Source: CAIVAT01 sp037128705 (lineage in GTDB: Bacteria > Bacteroidota > Bacteroidia > Bacteroidales > FEN-979). Taken from it: a stretch of DNA of 64,000 nt. Positions 16,055 to 25,238 of this stretch are shown here, piece by piece. The notes below the pieces were generated by a model. That model was not told where the DNA came from. It saw nothing but the letters and a program-made list of their open reading frames with translations, and did no database searches. Positions within the stretch are counted from its first letter, which is position 1. Every line of letters starts with the position of its first letter. The translations under genes and the position numbers were made by a program. The DNA is taken from positions 1-64,000 of the forward strand of contig JBAXVX010000004.1 in the NCBI GenBank assembly GCA_037128705.1, given 5' to 3'.

Positions 16055-16681
16055 ATGGAAAATACAATCTCATCCACTGAAGAACGCATCCTGGATGCAG
16101 CCAAGAAGATCTTTCACAGCAAAGGATTTGATGGTGCCCGTATGCAGGAGATTGCCGACGAGGCCGGAGTAAATAAATCATTGGTCCATTATTATTTCCG
16201 CAACAAGGATAACCTGTTCAGGGCCGTTTTTGAGGATGCATTTTCACGGCTCATGGCGAAACTGAATGAGGTTTTTTTCTCAGAACTTTCCTTCAGCTCC
16301 AAAATCGAGACCTTCCTGAACTATTACATCTCATTCCTTTCGCAAAACTCCTTTCTACCCCTTTTCATTCTGAATGGCTTGTACGAAAAACCGGAAGAGA
16401 TCAAAGCGATGCTGCAAAAGATGAAGCTCTCGCCCGAACGCCTGATGGAACAGCTCCGTAAACAGGTTAAGGAAGAGTTCAACCTTGACATTGATCCTTT
16501 CCATCTTTATATCAACATCCTGGCACTCAGTATTTTTCCGGTGGTTGCCAACCCCCTTATCCGTACAGTTTTTGGTTTTTCGAACGAACAGATCAATCAG
16601 TTTTATGATGAAAGAAAGACGGTGGTTCCGGAATTTATTCTTAATGCGTTAAAAGGTTATGAAAAAAAAATTGGCAAATAA
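16055..16681 (+). CDS. TetR/AcrR-family transcriptional regulator
   Basis: A 208-residue repressor-type regulator. The N-terminal TetR helix-turn-helix is unmistakable (RILDAAKKIFHSKGFDGA, IADEAGVNKSLVHYYF). The C-terminal part is all-helical and should form the dimer and ligand-binding domain; it is too diverged to name an effector. It is the first gene of the export operon and its coding sequence overlaps the tolC-like gene by 23 bp. The palindrome at 16008-16025 is its probable binding site. Confidence 0.92.
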   Translation: MENTISSTEERILDAAKKIFHSKGFDGARMQEIADEAGVNKSLVHYYFRNKDNLFRAVFEDAFSRLMAKLNEVFFSELSFSSKIETFLNYYISFLSQNSFLPLFILNGLYEKPEEIKAMLQKMKLSPERLMEQLRKQVKEEFNLDIDPFHLYINILALSIFPVVANPLIRTVFGFSNEQINQFYDERKTVVPEFILNALKGYEKKIGK

Positions 16682-17966
16682 CATCTTTCTCTTCAGGTTC
16701 CCTATGGCAATCCTGGCCATGGTCCTGTCGCTGACCACGACGGCACAGGATTCCATCACGCTTGATTTTTGCTACCAGCAATTACAGAAAACATATCCCC
16801 TGAACCGCCAGGCCTCCCTGATGGATAAATCGAGTGATCTCCGCACTAAAAACCTGAATAAAAACTGGCTTCCCCAGTTTAATGTCAATGGAAGTGCATC
16901 ATGGCAAAATGAGGTAACGGAGGTGGTGATCCAGTTGCCGGCCAACCTTCCTCAGCTGCAAGGGCCTGTAATTCCGAAGGACCAGTATAAACTCACCCTC
17001 GACATCAGTGAATCCATTTATGATGGCAATGTGACCAACTACCAGAAAAAACTGGAAAAATTCAATCTCAATGTTGATAAAAAGAACGTTGATGCGACCC
17101 TGTATCTTTTAAAAGACCAGGTAAACCAGTTTTATTTCAGCATCTTACTTACCCAGCAGAACGTCAGACTGTTGGAGGAGACAAGAAAACAGCTTCAATC
17201 GAAGCTTACCGAAGTGGAGTCGGCGGTGATGAACGGGGCCTCCCTTAAAATGAACTCCGACCTGATCAAAGCGGAGATCATCAAACTTGAGCAAAACATT
17301 TATGAATTATCCATGGACCGGCTTGCAAGCATCCGCATGCTTTCAGAACTCATCACCCTGCCCCTGGACGAGAAATCGTCATTTAAAACTCCCGTGATCA
17401 CGGTACCGGGCCTTGATTATGAAAATAAACGCATCGAATTTGAGGTGTATGGTATTCAGCATGACCGGGCTAACCTGATGAAAGACATGGTCACCACGAA
17501 ATGGAACCCAAAGGTGTGGGCTTTTGGTCAATTTGGTTTTGGAAGGCCCGGCTATAATTTTCTTGCGACCGACATCGCGCCGATGGCCATGATAGGGGCT
17601 AAACTTACATGGAATCCCTGGAACTGGAATGCGAACAAAAATGAAAAAAAGATGTATGACATCCAGGGGGATATCATCAGGAACCAACAGGAGACCTTTG
17701 ATAAAAATTTAAAGGTAACCACGCAGAGAAATCTGACCGATATAACAAAACTGACCGATCTGCTTGTGAGAGATCAGGAACTCGTTGAGCTCCGGGCCGG
17801 GATAACCAAAACGGCCTCATCCCAGTTGTCGAATGGTGTGATCACCTCCAGTGATTATATTCTCCGCGTCAACGATGAAACCCAGGCCAGGATGGGTCTG
17901 GAAATCCACAAATTGCAGCTGATCAAGGCCAGGATCAGTTATTTATACAATCTTGGAAAATTGTAA
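16659..17966 (+). CDS. TolC-family outer membrane efflux protein
   Basis: A 435-residue outer membrane channel with an N-terminal signal peptide (hydrophobic stretch ending LTTTAQDS) and long alpha-helical hairpins typical of OEP/TolC proteins (for example VRLLEETRKQLQSKLTEVES). It would form the outer exit duct for the ABC pump encoded downstream. The ATG at 16659 overlaps tetR. An internal ATG at 16704 would still leave a signal peptide, so the start is slightly uncertain. Confidence 0.88.
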   Translation: MKKKLANNIFLFRFPMAILAMVLSLTTTAQDSITLDFCYQQLQKTYPLNRQASLMDKSSDLRTKNLNKNWLPQFNVNGSASWQNEVTEVVIQLPANLPQLQGPVIPKDQYKLTLDISESIYDGNVTNYQKKLEKFNLNVDKKNVDATLYLLKDQVNQFYFSILLTQQNVRLLEETRKQLQSKLTEVESAVMNGASLKMNSDLIKAEIIKLEQNIYELSMDRLASIRMLSELITLPLDEKSSFKTPVITVPGLDYENKRIEFEVYGIQHDRANLMKDMVTTKWNPKVWAFGQFGFGRPGYNFLATDIAPMAMIGAKLTWNPWNWNANKNEKKMYDIQGDIIRNQQETFDKNLKVTTQRNLTDITKLTDLLVRDQELVELRAGITKTASSQLSNGVITSSDYILRVNDETQARMGLEIHKLQLIKARISYLYNLGKL

Positions 17967-17992
17967 TCATATTCCGAAACAACTTAAAACCT

Positions 17993-18883
17993 ATGAAAAA
18001 ATATCTTTTGGGAATCTTTACTGTGGTAGCGTTTCTGTCGTCATGCAGCAGCGGAAAGGACAATCCCGATGCCTATGGTTCGTTTGAAGCTACCGAGGTC
18101 ACGATCTCTTCGCTTGCCAACGGAAAAATCATGCTGTTCAATGTGGAAGAGGGACAGTTGCTCGATTCAAACCAGCTGGTGGGTTACATTGATACTACCG
18201 ACCTGCATCTGAAGAAACTGCAGATCATGGAACAAAAAAATGCTACCGGGTCGCGGAAGGAAGATCTCCTTTCTCAGATTGCCGTTCAGGAACAAAATCG
18301 GGAGAATGTCCTGATCGAGAAAAACCGGGTCATCAGGTTACTTAAAGATGGCGCGGCAACCCAGAAACAACTCGATGATATCAATTCCAGCCTGAACCTG
18401 ATCGAGAAACAGGTTGCATCGATCAAGACACAATTCAGGGGCATCGAGGATCAGATCAGCAGCACCGAACAACAGATTGCCCAGGTACGTGAATCGATCA
18501 AGAATTCCCGGATCCTCAATCCATTAAAAGGAACCGTACTTACAAAATATGCTGAGAACAATGAGGTGACCACTTATGGGAAACCGCTTTACAAGATTGC
18601 CGATTTGCGTGAAATGGAACTTCGCGTTTATGTCAGCGGAACGCAATTGCCCCACATCAAGATCGGCGACAAGGTAGAGGTCCGGATCGACAAAGATGAA
18701 AAAACCAATTCGAAAATGGAGGGCATCGTCAGCTGGATTTCTCAGTCAGCTGAATTTACACCCAAAACAATCCAAACCAAGGAGGAACGCGTGAACCTTG
18801 TCTATGCCATCAAGGTTCGGGTAATGAATGACGGCAGTTTGAAGATCGGCATGCCTGGCGAAATAAAATTGATCACTAATTAA
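17993..18883 (+). CDS. HlyD-family membrane-fusion lipoprotein
   Basis: A 296-residue periplasmic adaptor linking the inner membrane ABC permeases to the TolC-like channel. It has a lipobox (FLSSC, cysteine 18) after a short hydrophobic signal. A biotinyl-lipoyl half-motif (LANGKIMLFNVEEGQLLDSN), a coiled-coil hairpin at about 75-165, the second lipoyl half near 175-195 (NSRILNPLKGTVLTKYAE) and a beta-barrel follow. Gene order and architecture match YbhG/HlyD adaptors of YbhFSR-type exporters. Confidence 0.9.
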   Translation: MKKYLLGIFTVVAFLSSCSSGKDNPDAYGSFEATEVTISSLANGKIMLFNVEEGQLLDSNQLVGYIDTTDLHLKKLQIMEQKNATGSRKEDLLSQIAVQEQNRENVLIEKNRVIRLLKDGAATQKQLDDINSSLNLIEKQVASIKTQFRGIEDQISSTEQQIAQVRESIKNSRILNPLKGTVLTKYAENNEVTTYGKPLYKIADLREMELRVYVSGTQLPHIKIGDKVEVRIDKDEKTNSKMEGIVSWISQSAEFTPKTIQTKEERVNLVYAIKVRVMNDGSLKIGMPGEIKLITN

Positions 18884-18898
18884 CCAAAAACAAAAACG

Positions 18899-19369
18899 AT
18901 GAGAAAAACCACTTCAGCATTATTACTGGTCCTGTTTGTGACCATGTGGACGGGGATGAATGCCTCCGCACAAATTCATAAAGCCGATGATATCGTTGGC
19001 ACCTGGCTGAACCAGGAAGCAACCGGAAAAATGACCCTCTATAAAGAGAATGGTAAGTATTACGGTAAGCTGGTATGGCTCAGAACCCCCCTCGATTCCA
19101 TCACCGGATTGCCGCGAACCGATAAAGAAAATCCAGATGCCAGCCTGAAATCAACCCCGCTCGTCGGTTTGGTCAATATGAAAAACTTTTCATTTGATGG
19201 GAAGGATGAATGGTCGGGCGGCACCATTTATGACCCGAAAAACGGAAAAACCTACAAATGCTACATCCAGTTTGAAAGTTCGAACAAGCTGAAAATTCGC
19301 GGATATATCGGAATTTCTTTGCTCGGCAGAAACACCTACTGGACCAAAAGTATCGCACCTCAGAATTAA
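18899..19369 (+). CDS. DUF2147 secreted protein
   Basis: A 156-residue protein with a signal peptide (about residues 1-24, GMNASAQ). The remainder is a DUF2147 domain (DIVGTWLNQEATGKMTLY, GKYYGKLVWL, GGTIYDPKNGKTYKC, LKIRGYIGISLLGR), a small lipocalin-like beta-barrel fold of unknown function. It lies 15 nt after the adaptor gene and 3 nt before the first ABC ATPase, so it is firmly inside the export operon. It could bind a hydrophobic substrate in the periplasm, which is inference. Confidence 0.88.
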   Translation: MRKTTSALLLVLFVTMWTGMNASAQIHKADDIVGTWLNQEATGKMTLYKENGKYYGKLVWLRTPLDSITGLPRTDKENPDASLKSTPLVGLVNMKNFSFDGKDEWSGGTIYDPKNGKTYKCYIQFESSNKLKIRGYIGISLLGRNTYWTKSIAPQN

Positions 19370-19372
19370 ATT

Positions 19373-20296
19373 ATGCCGGTTAAATCCGTTCATGTTCAGC
19401 AGGTAACCAAACGATTTGGCGAGACCCTTGCCCTTGACGACATCTCCTTTGATGTCGCCAGGGGTGAGCTTTTCGGTTTCATTGGTCCCGACGGAGCCGG
19501 CAAAACCACCCTTTTTCGTATCCTGACCACCCTGCTTTTGGCCGATACCGGAACTTGCAGTGTTGAAGGCCATGATGTGGTAAAAGATTACAAGAAGATC
19601 AGGAAAATATGCGGGTACATGCCAGGTAAGTTTTCACTTTACCAGGACCTGACCGTGGAGGAAAATCTGAACTTTTTTGCCACCATTTTTGGAACCACCA
19701 TTCAGGAGAACTATGATCTGATCAAGGACATTTACCAGCAGATTGAGCCATTTAAGACCAGGAAAGCCGGGAAATTGTCGGGTGGCATGAAACAAAAACT
19801 GGCCCTGTCGTGTGCCATGATTCATAAGCCGGATATACTTTTCCTGGATGAACCGACCACCGGTGTGGATGCTGTTTCAAGGCTTGAATTCTGGGAGATG
19901 CTGAAACGTTTGAAGGAGGCAGGAATAACCATTTTAGTCTCTACGCCCTACATGGATGAAGCCAGCCTGTGCGACCGGGTCGCCCTGATCCAGAATGGCC
20001 GGATCATGACCATCAGCGCCCCCATAGAGATCATCCGCAATTATCCCCTGTCCCTGCTCTCGGTGAAAGCAGGCGACATTTACAAACTGCTTGGTGAACT
20101 CAGGAACTATCCCGGGGTTCACAGTGTGTTTGCCTTCGGACAAACAGCGCATGTTGCTTTTCATGATAAGAATATTGACACGGGAGACCTTTCTGATTTC
20201 CTGGTTAAAATGCAACACAAATCGGTTGAAATTTTACCGGTTGAAGCCTCAATTGAAGATTGTTTTATGGAGTTGATGAATGCGCCATGTCCGTGA
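19373..20296 (+). CDS. ABC transporter ATP-binding protein (first of two)
   Basis: A 307-residue ABC-2-type exporter ATPase. Walker A GPDGAGKTT is at 38-46, the signature LSGGMKQK is canonical, and Walker B is ILFLDEPTTGVD, followed by a switch region (ILVSTPYMDEA) with proline in place of the usual histidine. A C-terminal regulatory-like extension of about 80 residues follows. It corresponds to the N-terminal half of YbhF-like double ATPases, here as a separate gene. Its end overlaps the second ATPase gene by 10 bp. Confidence 0.92.
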   Translation: MPVKSVHVQQVTKRFGETLALDDISFDVARGELFGFIGPDGAGKTTLFRILTTLLLADTGTCSVEGHDVVKDYKKIRKICGYMPGKFSLYQDLTVEENLNFFATIFGTTIQENYDLIKDIYQQIEPFKTRKAGKLSGGMKQKLALSCAMIHKPDILFLDEPTTGVDAVSRLEFWEMLKRLKEAGITILVSTPYMDEASLCDRVALIQNGRIMTISAPIEIIRNYPLSLLSVKAGDIYKLLGELRNYPGVHSVFAFGQTAHVAFHDKNIDTGDLSDFLVKMQHKSVEILPVEASIEDCFMELMNAPCP

Positions 20297-21030
20297 ACAA
20301 CGAAAATATTATTACCGTAAAAGATCTTGTCAAGAAATTTGGTTCGTTCGTGGCCAATGATCACCTGACCTTTGAGGTGAAAAAGGGTGAGATTTTTGGA
20401 TTTCTCGGGGCCAATGGTGCAGGTAAAACAACCGCCATCAAGATCCTGTGCGGCTTATCCTATCCCACCTCCGGAACCTTGGTGGTAGCGGGTTTTGACA
20501 TATACACCCAGCGTGAAAAGGTGAAGAGAAACATCGGGTATATGAGTCAGAAGTTTTCTCTCTATGATGATCTGACGGTATATGAAAATATCCGTTTTTA
20601 TGGCGGGATTTATGGCCTGCGTAAAAAAGATATCGACTCCCGCTCCCAGGCATTGATGCAGCGGCTCGGTTTTGAAGCCGCCCGCAATAAACTGATCAGG
20701 GATATCCCGCTGGGATGGAAGCAAAAGCTCGCCTTTTCGGTGGCTATCCTGCATAATCCAAAGATTGTTTTCCTGGATGAACCCACCGGGGGCGTTGACC
20801 CTGTCACACGTAGGCAGTTCTGGGATATGATTTATGAGGCGGCGCATGACGGTATTACTGTTTTTGTGACCACCCACTATATGGATGAGGCTGAATATTG
20901 CGACCGCGTTTCGATCATGGTTGACGGGCGGATTGCTGCGCTCGACACACCCGGCAACCTGAAGAGACAATTCAGCGCCCCCTCCATGAACGACGTGTTC
21001 ATCAAACTGGCCCGGGCAAAGGTTGCCTGA
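20287..21030 (+). CDS. ABC transporter ATP-binding protein (second of two)
   Basis: A 247-residue ATPase partner of the preceding gene. Walker A is GANGAGKTT (41-49). The signature loop reads PLGWKQK instead of LSGGQ. Walker B is IVFLDEPTGGVD, with a normal switch histidine (FVTTHYMDEAEYC). The altered signature resembles that of the second ATPase half in YbhF/RbbA-type proteins, so the pair probably works as a heterodimer with one canonical and one non-canonical signature. The frame is open further upstream, but the ATG at 20287 gives the usual family start. Confidence 0.92.
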   Translation: MSVNNENIITVKDLVKKFGSFVANDHLTFEVKKGEIFGFLGANGAGKTTAIKILCGLSYPTSGTLVVAGFDIYTQREKVKRNIGYMSQKFSLYDDLTVYENIRFYGGIYGLRKKDIDSRSQALMQRLGFEAARNKLIRDIPLGWKQKLAFSVAILHNPKIVFLDEPTGGVDPVTRRQFWDMIYEAAHDGITVFVTTHYMDEAEYCDRVSIMVDGRIAALDTPGNLKRQFSAPSMNDVFIKLARAKVA

Positions 21031-21057
21031 GATAACTGATTTTACTTACCGAAAAAA

Positions 21058-21525
21058 ATGCCTGATCCTTCACGCATGAAAAAACTCCTGAACAAATTAA
21101 AACCCTCCGTCAGCAAGCACACGCTGCTGTTGATCGCCGGATTGGCCTGGACCACTGCCGGAGGAATTCTGGCCGGCCGGGGGTTGAATTATCTCATTCA
21201 GAACAACCATTACCTGGGCTGGCGCCTTGCAGGCGGATTGTTCTTTGGCCTCCTTTTTTATGTCCTGTTATTTGCTAAGATTTCAAAAAAGCATATCAAA
21301 AGGATCAAAGGACTCAACATCCCCTACCCTTGCGCCTTTTCCTTTTTTAACCTGCGAGGCTACCTGATGATGACCATCATGATAACCGGTGGTATCATGT
21401 TGCGCCGGTTTGATGTGATCAACAAAGCCTGGCTCTATAATTTTTATGTAACCATGGGAGTGCCGTTGCTGATATCTGCATCCCGGTTTTTCTATTTCTG
21501 GGCAACCAACAAGGAGATGGTATGA
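21058..21525 (+). CDS. Unrecognised four-helix membrane protein of the export operon
   Basis: A 155-residue protein with about four hydrophobic segments (near residues 20-42, 55-78, 97-118 and 128-150), basic loops (ISKKHIKRIKGL) and no signal peptide. I do not recognise a family. Its stop overlaps the ATG of the first permease gene (ATGA), which argues for stoichiometric expression with the transporter. It could be an accessory subunit of the ABC exporter or an independent small inner membrane protein. Confidence 0.75.
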   Translation: MPDPSRMKKLLNKLKPSVSKHTLLLIAGLAWTTAGGILAGRGLNYLIQNNHYLGWRLAGGLFFGLLFYVLLFAKISKKHIKRIKGLNIPYPCAFSFFNLRGYLMMTIMITGGIMLRRFDVINKAWLYNFYVTMGVPLLISASRFFYFWATNKEMV

Positions 21526-22625
21526 AACGGTTCCGGGGATTTGTCATCAAGGAGTTTTACCATATTTTCAGGGATTACCGCACCCTGCTGATCCTGTTTG
21601 GCATGCCCGCTGTTCAGCTGATGTTGTTTGGCTATGTACTTACCAATGAGATCAAGGACGCAAAAATTGCCATCTACGATCCCTCCAAGGATGTGGTAAC
21701 CCGAAAGATCAGCGACAAAATTCTCTCCTCGGGATACTTTATCCTTGAACGGAATCTAAATTCGGTGGAGGAGATCGACCCGGCATTCAGGCAGGGTGAA
21801 GTAAAACTGGCTGTCATTTATGAACCAGGTTTTTCACAAAAACTGGAGAAGACCGGAAAGGCCCGTATCCAGCTGATCGGGGATGCATCCGATCCAAATA
21901 CAGCCAATATGCTGGTAAACTATGCCACCGGGATCATCAATAATTATCTGGTTTCGATGAATGCCGAAAAGATGCCGGTTCAGATCATTCCGGAAGTGAA
22001 GATGATGTATAACGGAGAACTGAAAGGCGTTTATATGTTTGTTCCCGGGCTGATGGCCATGTTGCTGATGCTGATTTCAGCACTGATGACCTCTTTGTCC
22101 ATTACCAAAGAAAAAGAGCTGGGAACCATGGAGCTTTTGCTGGTCTCCCCCATGCAGCCATCGCAGATCATCATCGGAAAGGTTTTTCCATATGTTTTCC
22201 TTGCCTTTATCGATGCATGCATCATTCTGGGGCTGGGCAACCTTGTTTTCGGAATGCCCATCATGGGAAGCATTTCGTTACTGCTGCTTGAGAGTTTCCT
22301 GTATATCTGCATGGCATTGTCGCTCGGCATCCTGATCTCAAACATTACCAACAGCCAACAGGTGGCCATGATGCTTTCCCTGGTGGTACTTATGCTGCCC
22401 ACCATCCTGCTGAGCGGATTCATATTCCCGGTCGAAAATATGCCCATGATCCTGCAGGTGCTTTGCCACCTGATGCCTCCGAAATATTATATCACCATCG
22501 TGAAAAGCATCATGCTCCAGGGAAACGGATTCATATACGTTTGGCATGAAACATTGATCCTTATTGGTTTTACCATGCTTTTCCTGGCACTCAGCATCAA
22601 GAAATTCAACATACGGCTTACCTGA
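21522..22625 (+). CDS. ABC-2-type permease (first of two)
   Basis: A 367-residue exporter permease of the ABC2_membrane_3 / YbhS-YbhR type. It has one N-terminal transmembrane helix, a large periplasmic domain of roughly 140 residues, then five helices, with the typical central motif ITKEKELGTMELLLVSP. It starts in the stop codon of the four-helix protein, and its own stop overlaps the start of the second permease by one base. Confidence 0.92.
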   Translation: MKRFRGFVIKEFYHIFRDYRTLLILFGMPAVQLMLFGYVLTNEIKDAKIAIYDPSKDVVTRKISDKILSSGYFILERNLNSVEEIDPAFRQGEVKLAVIYEPGFSQKLEKTGKARIQLIGDASDPNTANMLVNYATGIINNYLVSMNAEKMPVQIIPEVKMMYNGELKGVYMFVPGLMAMLLMLISALMTSLSITKEKELGTMELLLVSPMQPSQIIIGKVFPYVFLAFIDACIILGLGNLVFGMPIMGSISLLLLESFLYICMALSLGILISNITNSQQVAMMLSLVVLMLPTILLSGFIFPVENMPMILQVLCHLMPPKYYITIVKSIMLQGNGFIYVWHETLILIGFTMLFLALSIKKFNIRLT

Positions 22626-23743
22626 TGAGAACCATCCTATATATCATCCAGAAAGAATTTTTGCAGGTATTCCGCAACAAATCCATGCTGCCGATCATTT
22701 TTGTCGTCCCCATCGTCCAACTGATCATCCTGGTAAATGCAGCCACCTATGAAATGAAGCACATCCGTGTTTCTGTCGTTGACCTCGACCTGTCGGGCAC
22801 ATCACGAAAACTTGTCAGCAAATTTCAGGGTTCGCCGTTTTATATTATCCGGAGCACTTCGTTTTCTTATGCTAAGGCCGAAGATGAAATGAAAAAGGGA
22901 AACATCGATATGATCCTCCAGATACCCGCGAAATTTGAGAAGAAATTGCTGAAAGAGGGCTCCGCAAAGGTTCAGTTTGTCATCAATGCCATCAATGGGC
23001 AGAGTGCAGGTCTCACCAATGCCTATTCGACCATGATCCTGTTCGACTATAACCGCGAAGTGGGAATTGAAAACACGAACCCTGCTGTGATGGCCGGTCT
23101 CAGGAGTATTCAAACCGACTACAGCTACTGGTACAATCCGAAACTGAACTACAAGACCTACATGGTACCTGGGATCCTGGTGTTGCTGATCACCATCATC
23201 GGGCTTTTACTATCTGGGATGAACATTGTTCGCGAGATGGAAATCGGGACCATTGAACAGATCAATGTTACTCCTATCAATAAGATCCAGTTCATTGCCG
23301 GCAAACTTACCCCCTTCTGGATTATCGGCTTGTTTGAACTGGCTTTTGGCCTGACCATAGGCAAGTTGCTTTTTGATATTCCCATTGAAGGGAGTCTGGC
23401 CATAATATTCCTGTCGGCATCAGTTTATCTTTTTGTAATTTTGTCGTTTGGCCTGTTGATTTCGACGATCACCCATACGCAGCAGCAGGCCATGCTGGTT
23501 TCGTTCTTTTTTATGGTGGTATTTATCCTGATGAGCGGCCTGTTTACCTCTATCGAGAGCATGCCGCATTGGGCTCAAATCCTTGACAGGCTAAACCCTC
23601 TCATGTATTTTATGAAAATCATGCGGATGGTTTTACTGAAGGGATCCGGGTTTGCGGATATAAGCCCCCATTTCTGGTCTTTGGTTGTATATGCTGTTTG
23701 CATCGTCAGCCTGGCCATTCTGAGATACCGAAAAGTCTCTTAA
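22625..23743 (+). CDS. ABC-2-type permease (second of two)
   Basis: A 372-residue paralogue of the preceding permease with the same topology and the family motif IVREMEIGTIEQINVTP. The two permeases probably form the heterodimeric membrane core served by the two ATPases. Translational coupling (TGATG) with the first permease supports this. The operon continues 9 nt later with the transglycosylase gene. Confidence 0.92.
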   Translation: MRTILYIIQKEFLQVFRNKSMLPIIFVVPIVQLIILVNAATYEMKHIRVSVVDLDLSGTSRKLVSKFQGSPFYIIRSTSFSYAKAEDEMKKGNIDMILQIPAKFEKKLLKEGSAKVQFVINAINGQSAGLTNAYSTMILFDYNREVGIENTNPAVMAGLRSIQTDYSYWYNPKLNYKTYMVPGILVLLITIIGLLLSGMNIVREMEIGTIEQINVTPINKIQFIAGKLTPFWIIGLFELAFGLTIGKLLFDIPIEGSLAIIFLSASVYLFVILSFGLLISTITHTQQQAMLVSFFFMVVFILMSGLFTSIESMPHWAQILDRLNPLMYFMKIMRMVLLKGSGFADISPHFWSLVVYAVCIVSLAILRYRKVS

Positions 23744-23752
23744 ATCAATATA

Positions 23753-25174
23753 TTGAACAATAGATCCAGGACATTCATCATTCTCAGGTCCGTTTTTCTG
23801 GGATTGGCAATACTATCCATTGCCTTTTTTGTAACCCGAAGTCTTTATCATCGGGAGGAAATTAAAAAAGATGCCCTCCGCCGGATCAGGGAACGCGGTT
23901 ACCTGATTGCCCTGACCGATGAAAACACACTAAACTACTTCATTTATCGGGGCGAACCCATGGGATACCAGCTCGAATTGCTCGAGTCGTTTGCAAAGCA
24001 TCTCGGTGTCCGTCTCAAGGTGATCGCAAGTAAGGATGTTTCAAAAATCGAATATTATTTACGTTTCCAGGCCGCCGATCTGATCGCACTAAATCTACCT
24101 ATTTCAACCGAGGGCAAAAGACTCGTCCGTTTCTCCGAACCATTTGGTGAGACCCGCCTGGTGCTGGTTCAGCTTAAATCATCCGGGAATGGAAAAAACG
24201 GGCCAGGTTTAGTCAAAACACTGAAGGACTTTCCGGAGGATACAGTATATGTCAGGAAAAATCCGTTTCTCAACGCCCAATACCATGCCTTTTATAAAAA
24301 AACCGATCGGCATGCCATCCTGAAAGAAGAAACTGAAGTCAGCCAGGAGGAGTTGATCAAAAGGGTTTCAGACGGAACCATACGCTTTGCCATCTGCCAG
24401 GAAAATGTGGCCATGATATATCACAGGTATTACAGGAATATTGACATTTCTGTACTGGCTTTCCCTATATTTTCTTATGGATGGGGTGTGGGCCTGGCCT
24501 CCGATTCCCTGCGCATCGAAGTGGATAGGTGGTTGAAGGAATATAAAACTTCCAGGCACCTGAAGAAAACCTACCTGGATTATTTTGATAACCAGCGAAT
24601 TGCCGGCTTCCTTCAAAGCGATTATTTCTCCGTATTCGGAAAAAAACTTTCACCGTTTGACGATGCCATCAGGCAACAAGCCAAACAGGTTATGTGGGAC
24701 TGGCGGCTTGTGGCCTCCCTGATCTATGAGGAATCGAATTTCAGACCTGGGCAGATTTCGTCGCACAAGGCCAGCGGGCTGATGCAGCTGATGCCCGAGA
24801 CTGCAGCAAAATTCGGCATAGACAGCACCGCTAACCTTGAACAACAAATTGCAGGTGGGGTGAAATATCTGCGGTACCTCGACAAACAATTGCCTGAAGA
24901 GATTGAAAACCCGGTTGAACGAATCTATTTTGTACTCGCATCCTATAACGTGGGAATTGGTAAGATTATGGCCGCCCGGGAAAAAGCTGAAAAATTCGGC
25001 AAAAATAAAAACAGGTGGAACGGCCATGTGGATTATTATCTTCTCCGTCGTTCAATCAAAAACCCGGTTGCCAAACATGATTCACTGGACCCCTACCCGG
25101 TGGATTATAAAACTGAGGGTTTTGTCGATGACATTGTAACCCGGTATTACCACTACCGGAACCTGATCAAGTGA
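23753..25174 (+). CDS. MltF-like lytic transglycosylase with solute-binding domain
   Basis: A 473-residue envelope protein. An N-terminal hydrophobic anchor (about 9-28) is followed by a family-3 solute-binding-like domain (about 45-275, RIRERGYLIALTDENTLNYF). A C-terminal SLT domain (about 300-430) has the probable catalytic Glu327 in YEESNF, then KASGLMQLMPETAAKFG and SYNVGIG. This is the MltF layout, in which the binding-protein-like domain regulates glycan cleavage. The only in-frame start after the preceding stop is TTG at 23753. It is the last gene of the export operon, 9 nt behind the second permease. Confidence 0.88.
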   Translation: MNNRSRTFIILRSVFLGLAILSIAFFVTRSLYHREEIKKDALRRIRERGYLIALTDENTLNYFIYRGEPMGYQLELLESFAKHLGVRLKVIASKDVSKIEYYLRFQAADLIALNLPISTEGKRLVRFSEPFGETRLVLVQLKSSGNGKNGPGLVKTLKDFPEDTVYVRKNPFLNAQYHAFYKKTDRHAILKEETEVSQEELIKRVSDGTIRFAICQENVAMIYHRYYRNIDISVLAFPIFSYGWGVGLASDSLRIEVDRWLKEYKTSRHLKKTYLDYFDNQRIAGFLQSDYFSVFGKKLSPFDDAIRQQAKQVMWDWRLVASLIYEESNFRPGQISSHKASGLMQLMPETAAKFGIDSTANLEQQIAGGVKYLRYLDKQLPEEIENPVERIYFVLASYNVGIGKIMAAREKAEKFGKNKNRWNGHVDYYLLRRSIKNPVAKHDSLDPYPVDYKTEGFVDDIVTRYYHYRNLIK

Positions 25175-25188
25175 GTGCAAAGATGAAC

Positions 25189-25229
25189 TTATGAATGCAT
25201 TTCCTGCTTTACAGGCAATGCATTCATAA
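25189..25229. terminator. Hairpin between convergent genes
   Basis: A 13-bp perfect outer stem (TTATGAATGCATT and its complement) encloses an inner CCTG/CAGG stem with a 5-nt loop. It lies between the stop codons of the MltF-like and TonB receptor genes, which converge here, so it can serve both. There is no U-tract on either side, so termination by this structure is inferred from position only. Confidence 0.55.
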
Positions 25230-25238
25230 CAAGCCTGG

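Noticed and set aside
20287..21030. Second ABC ATPase as inactive because of its missing LSGGQ
   Set aside because: Walker A, Walker B and the switch histidine are intact, and the altered signature resembles that of known double-ATPase exporters.
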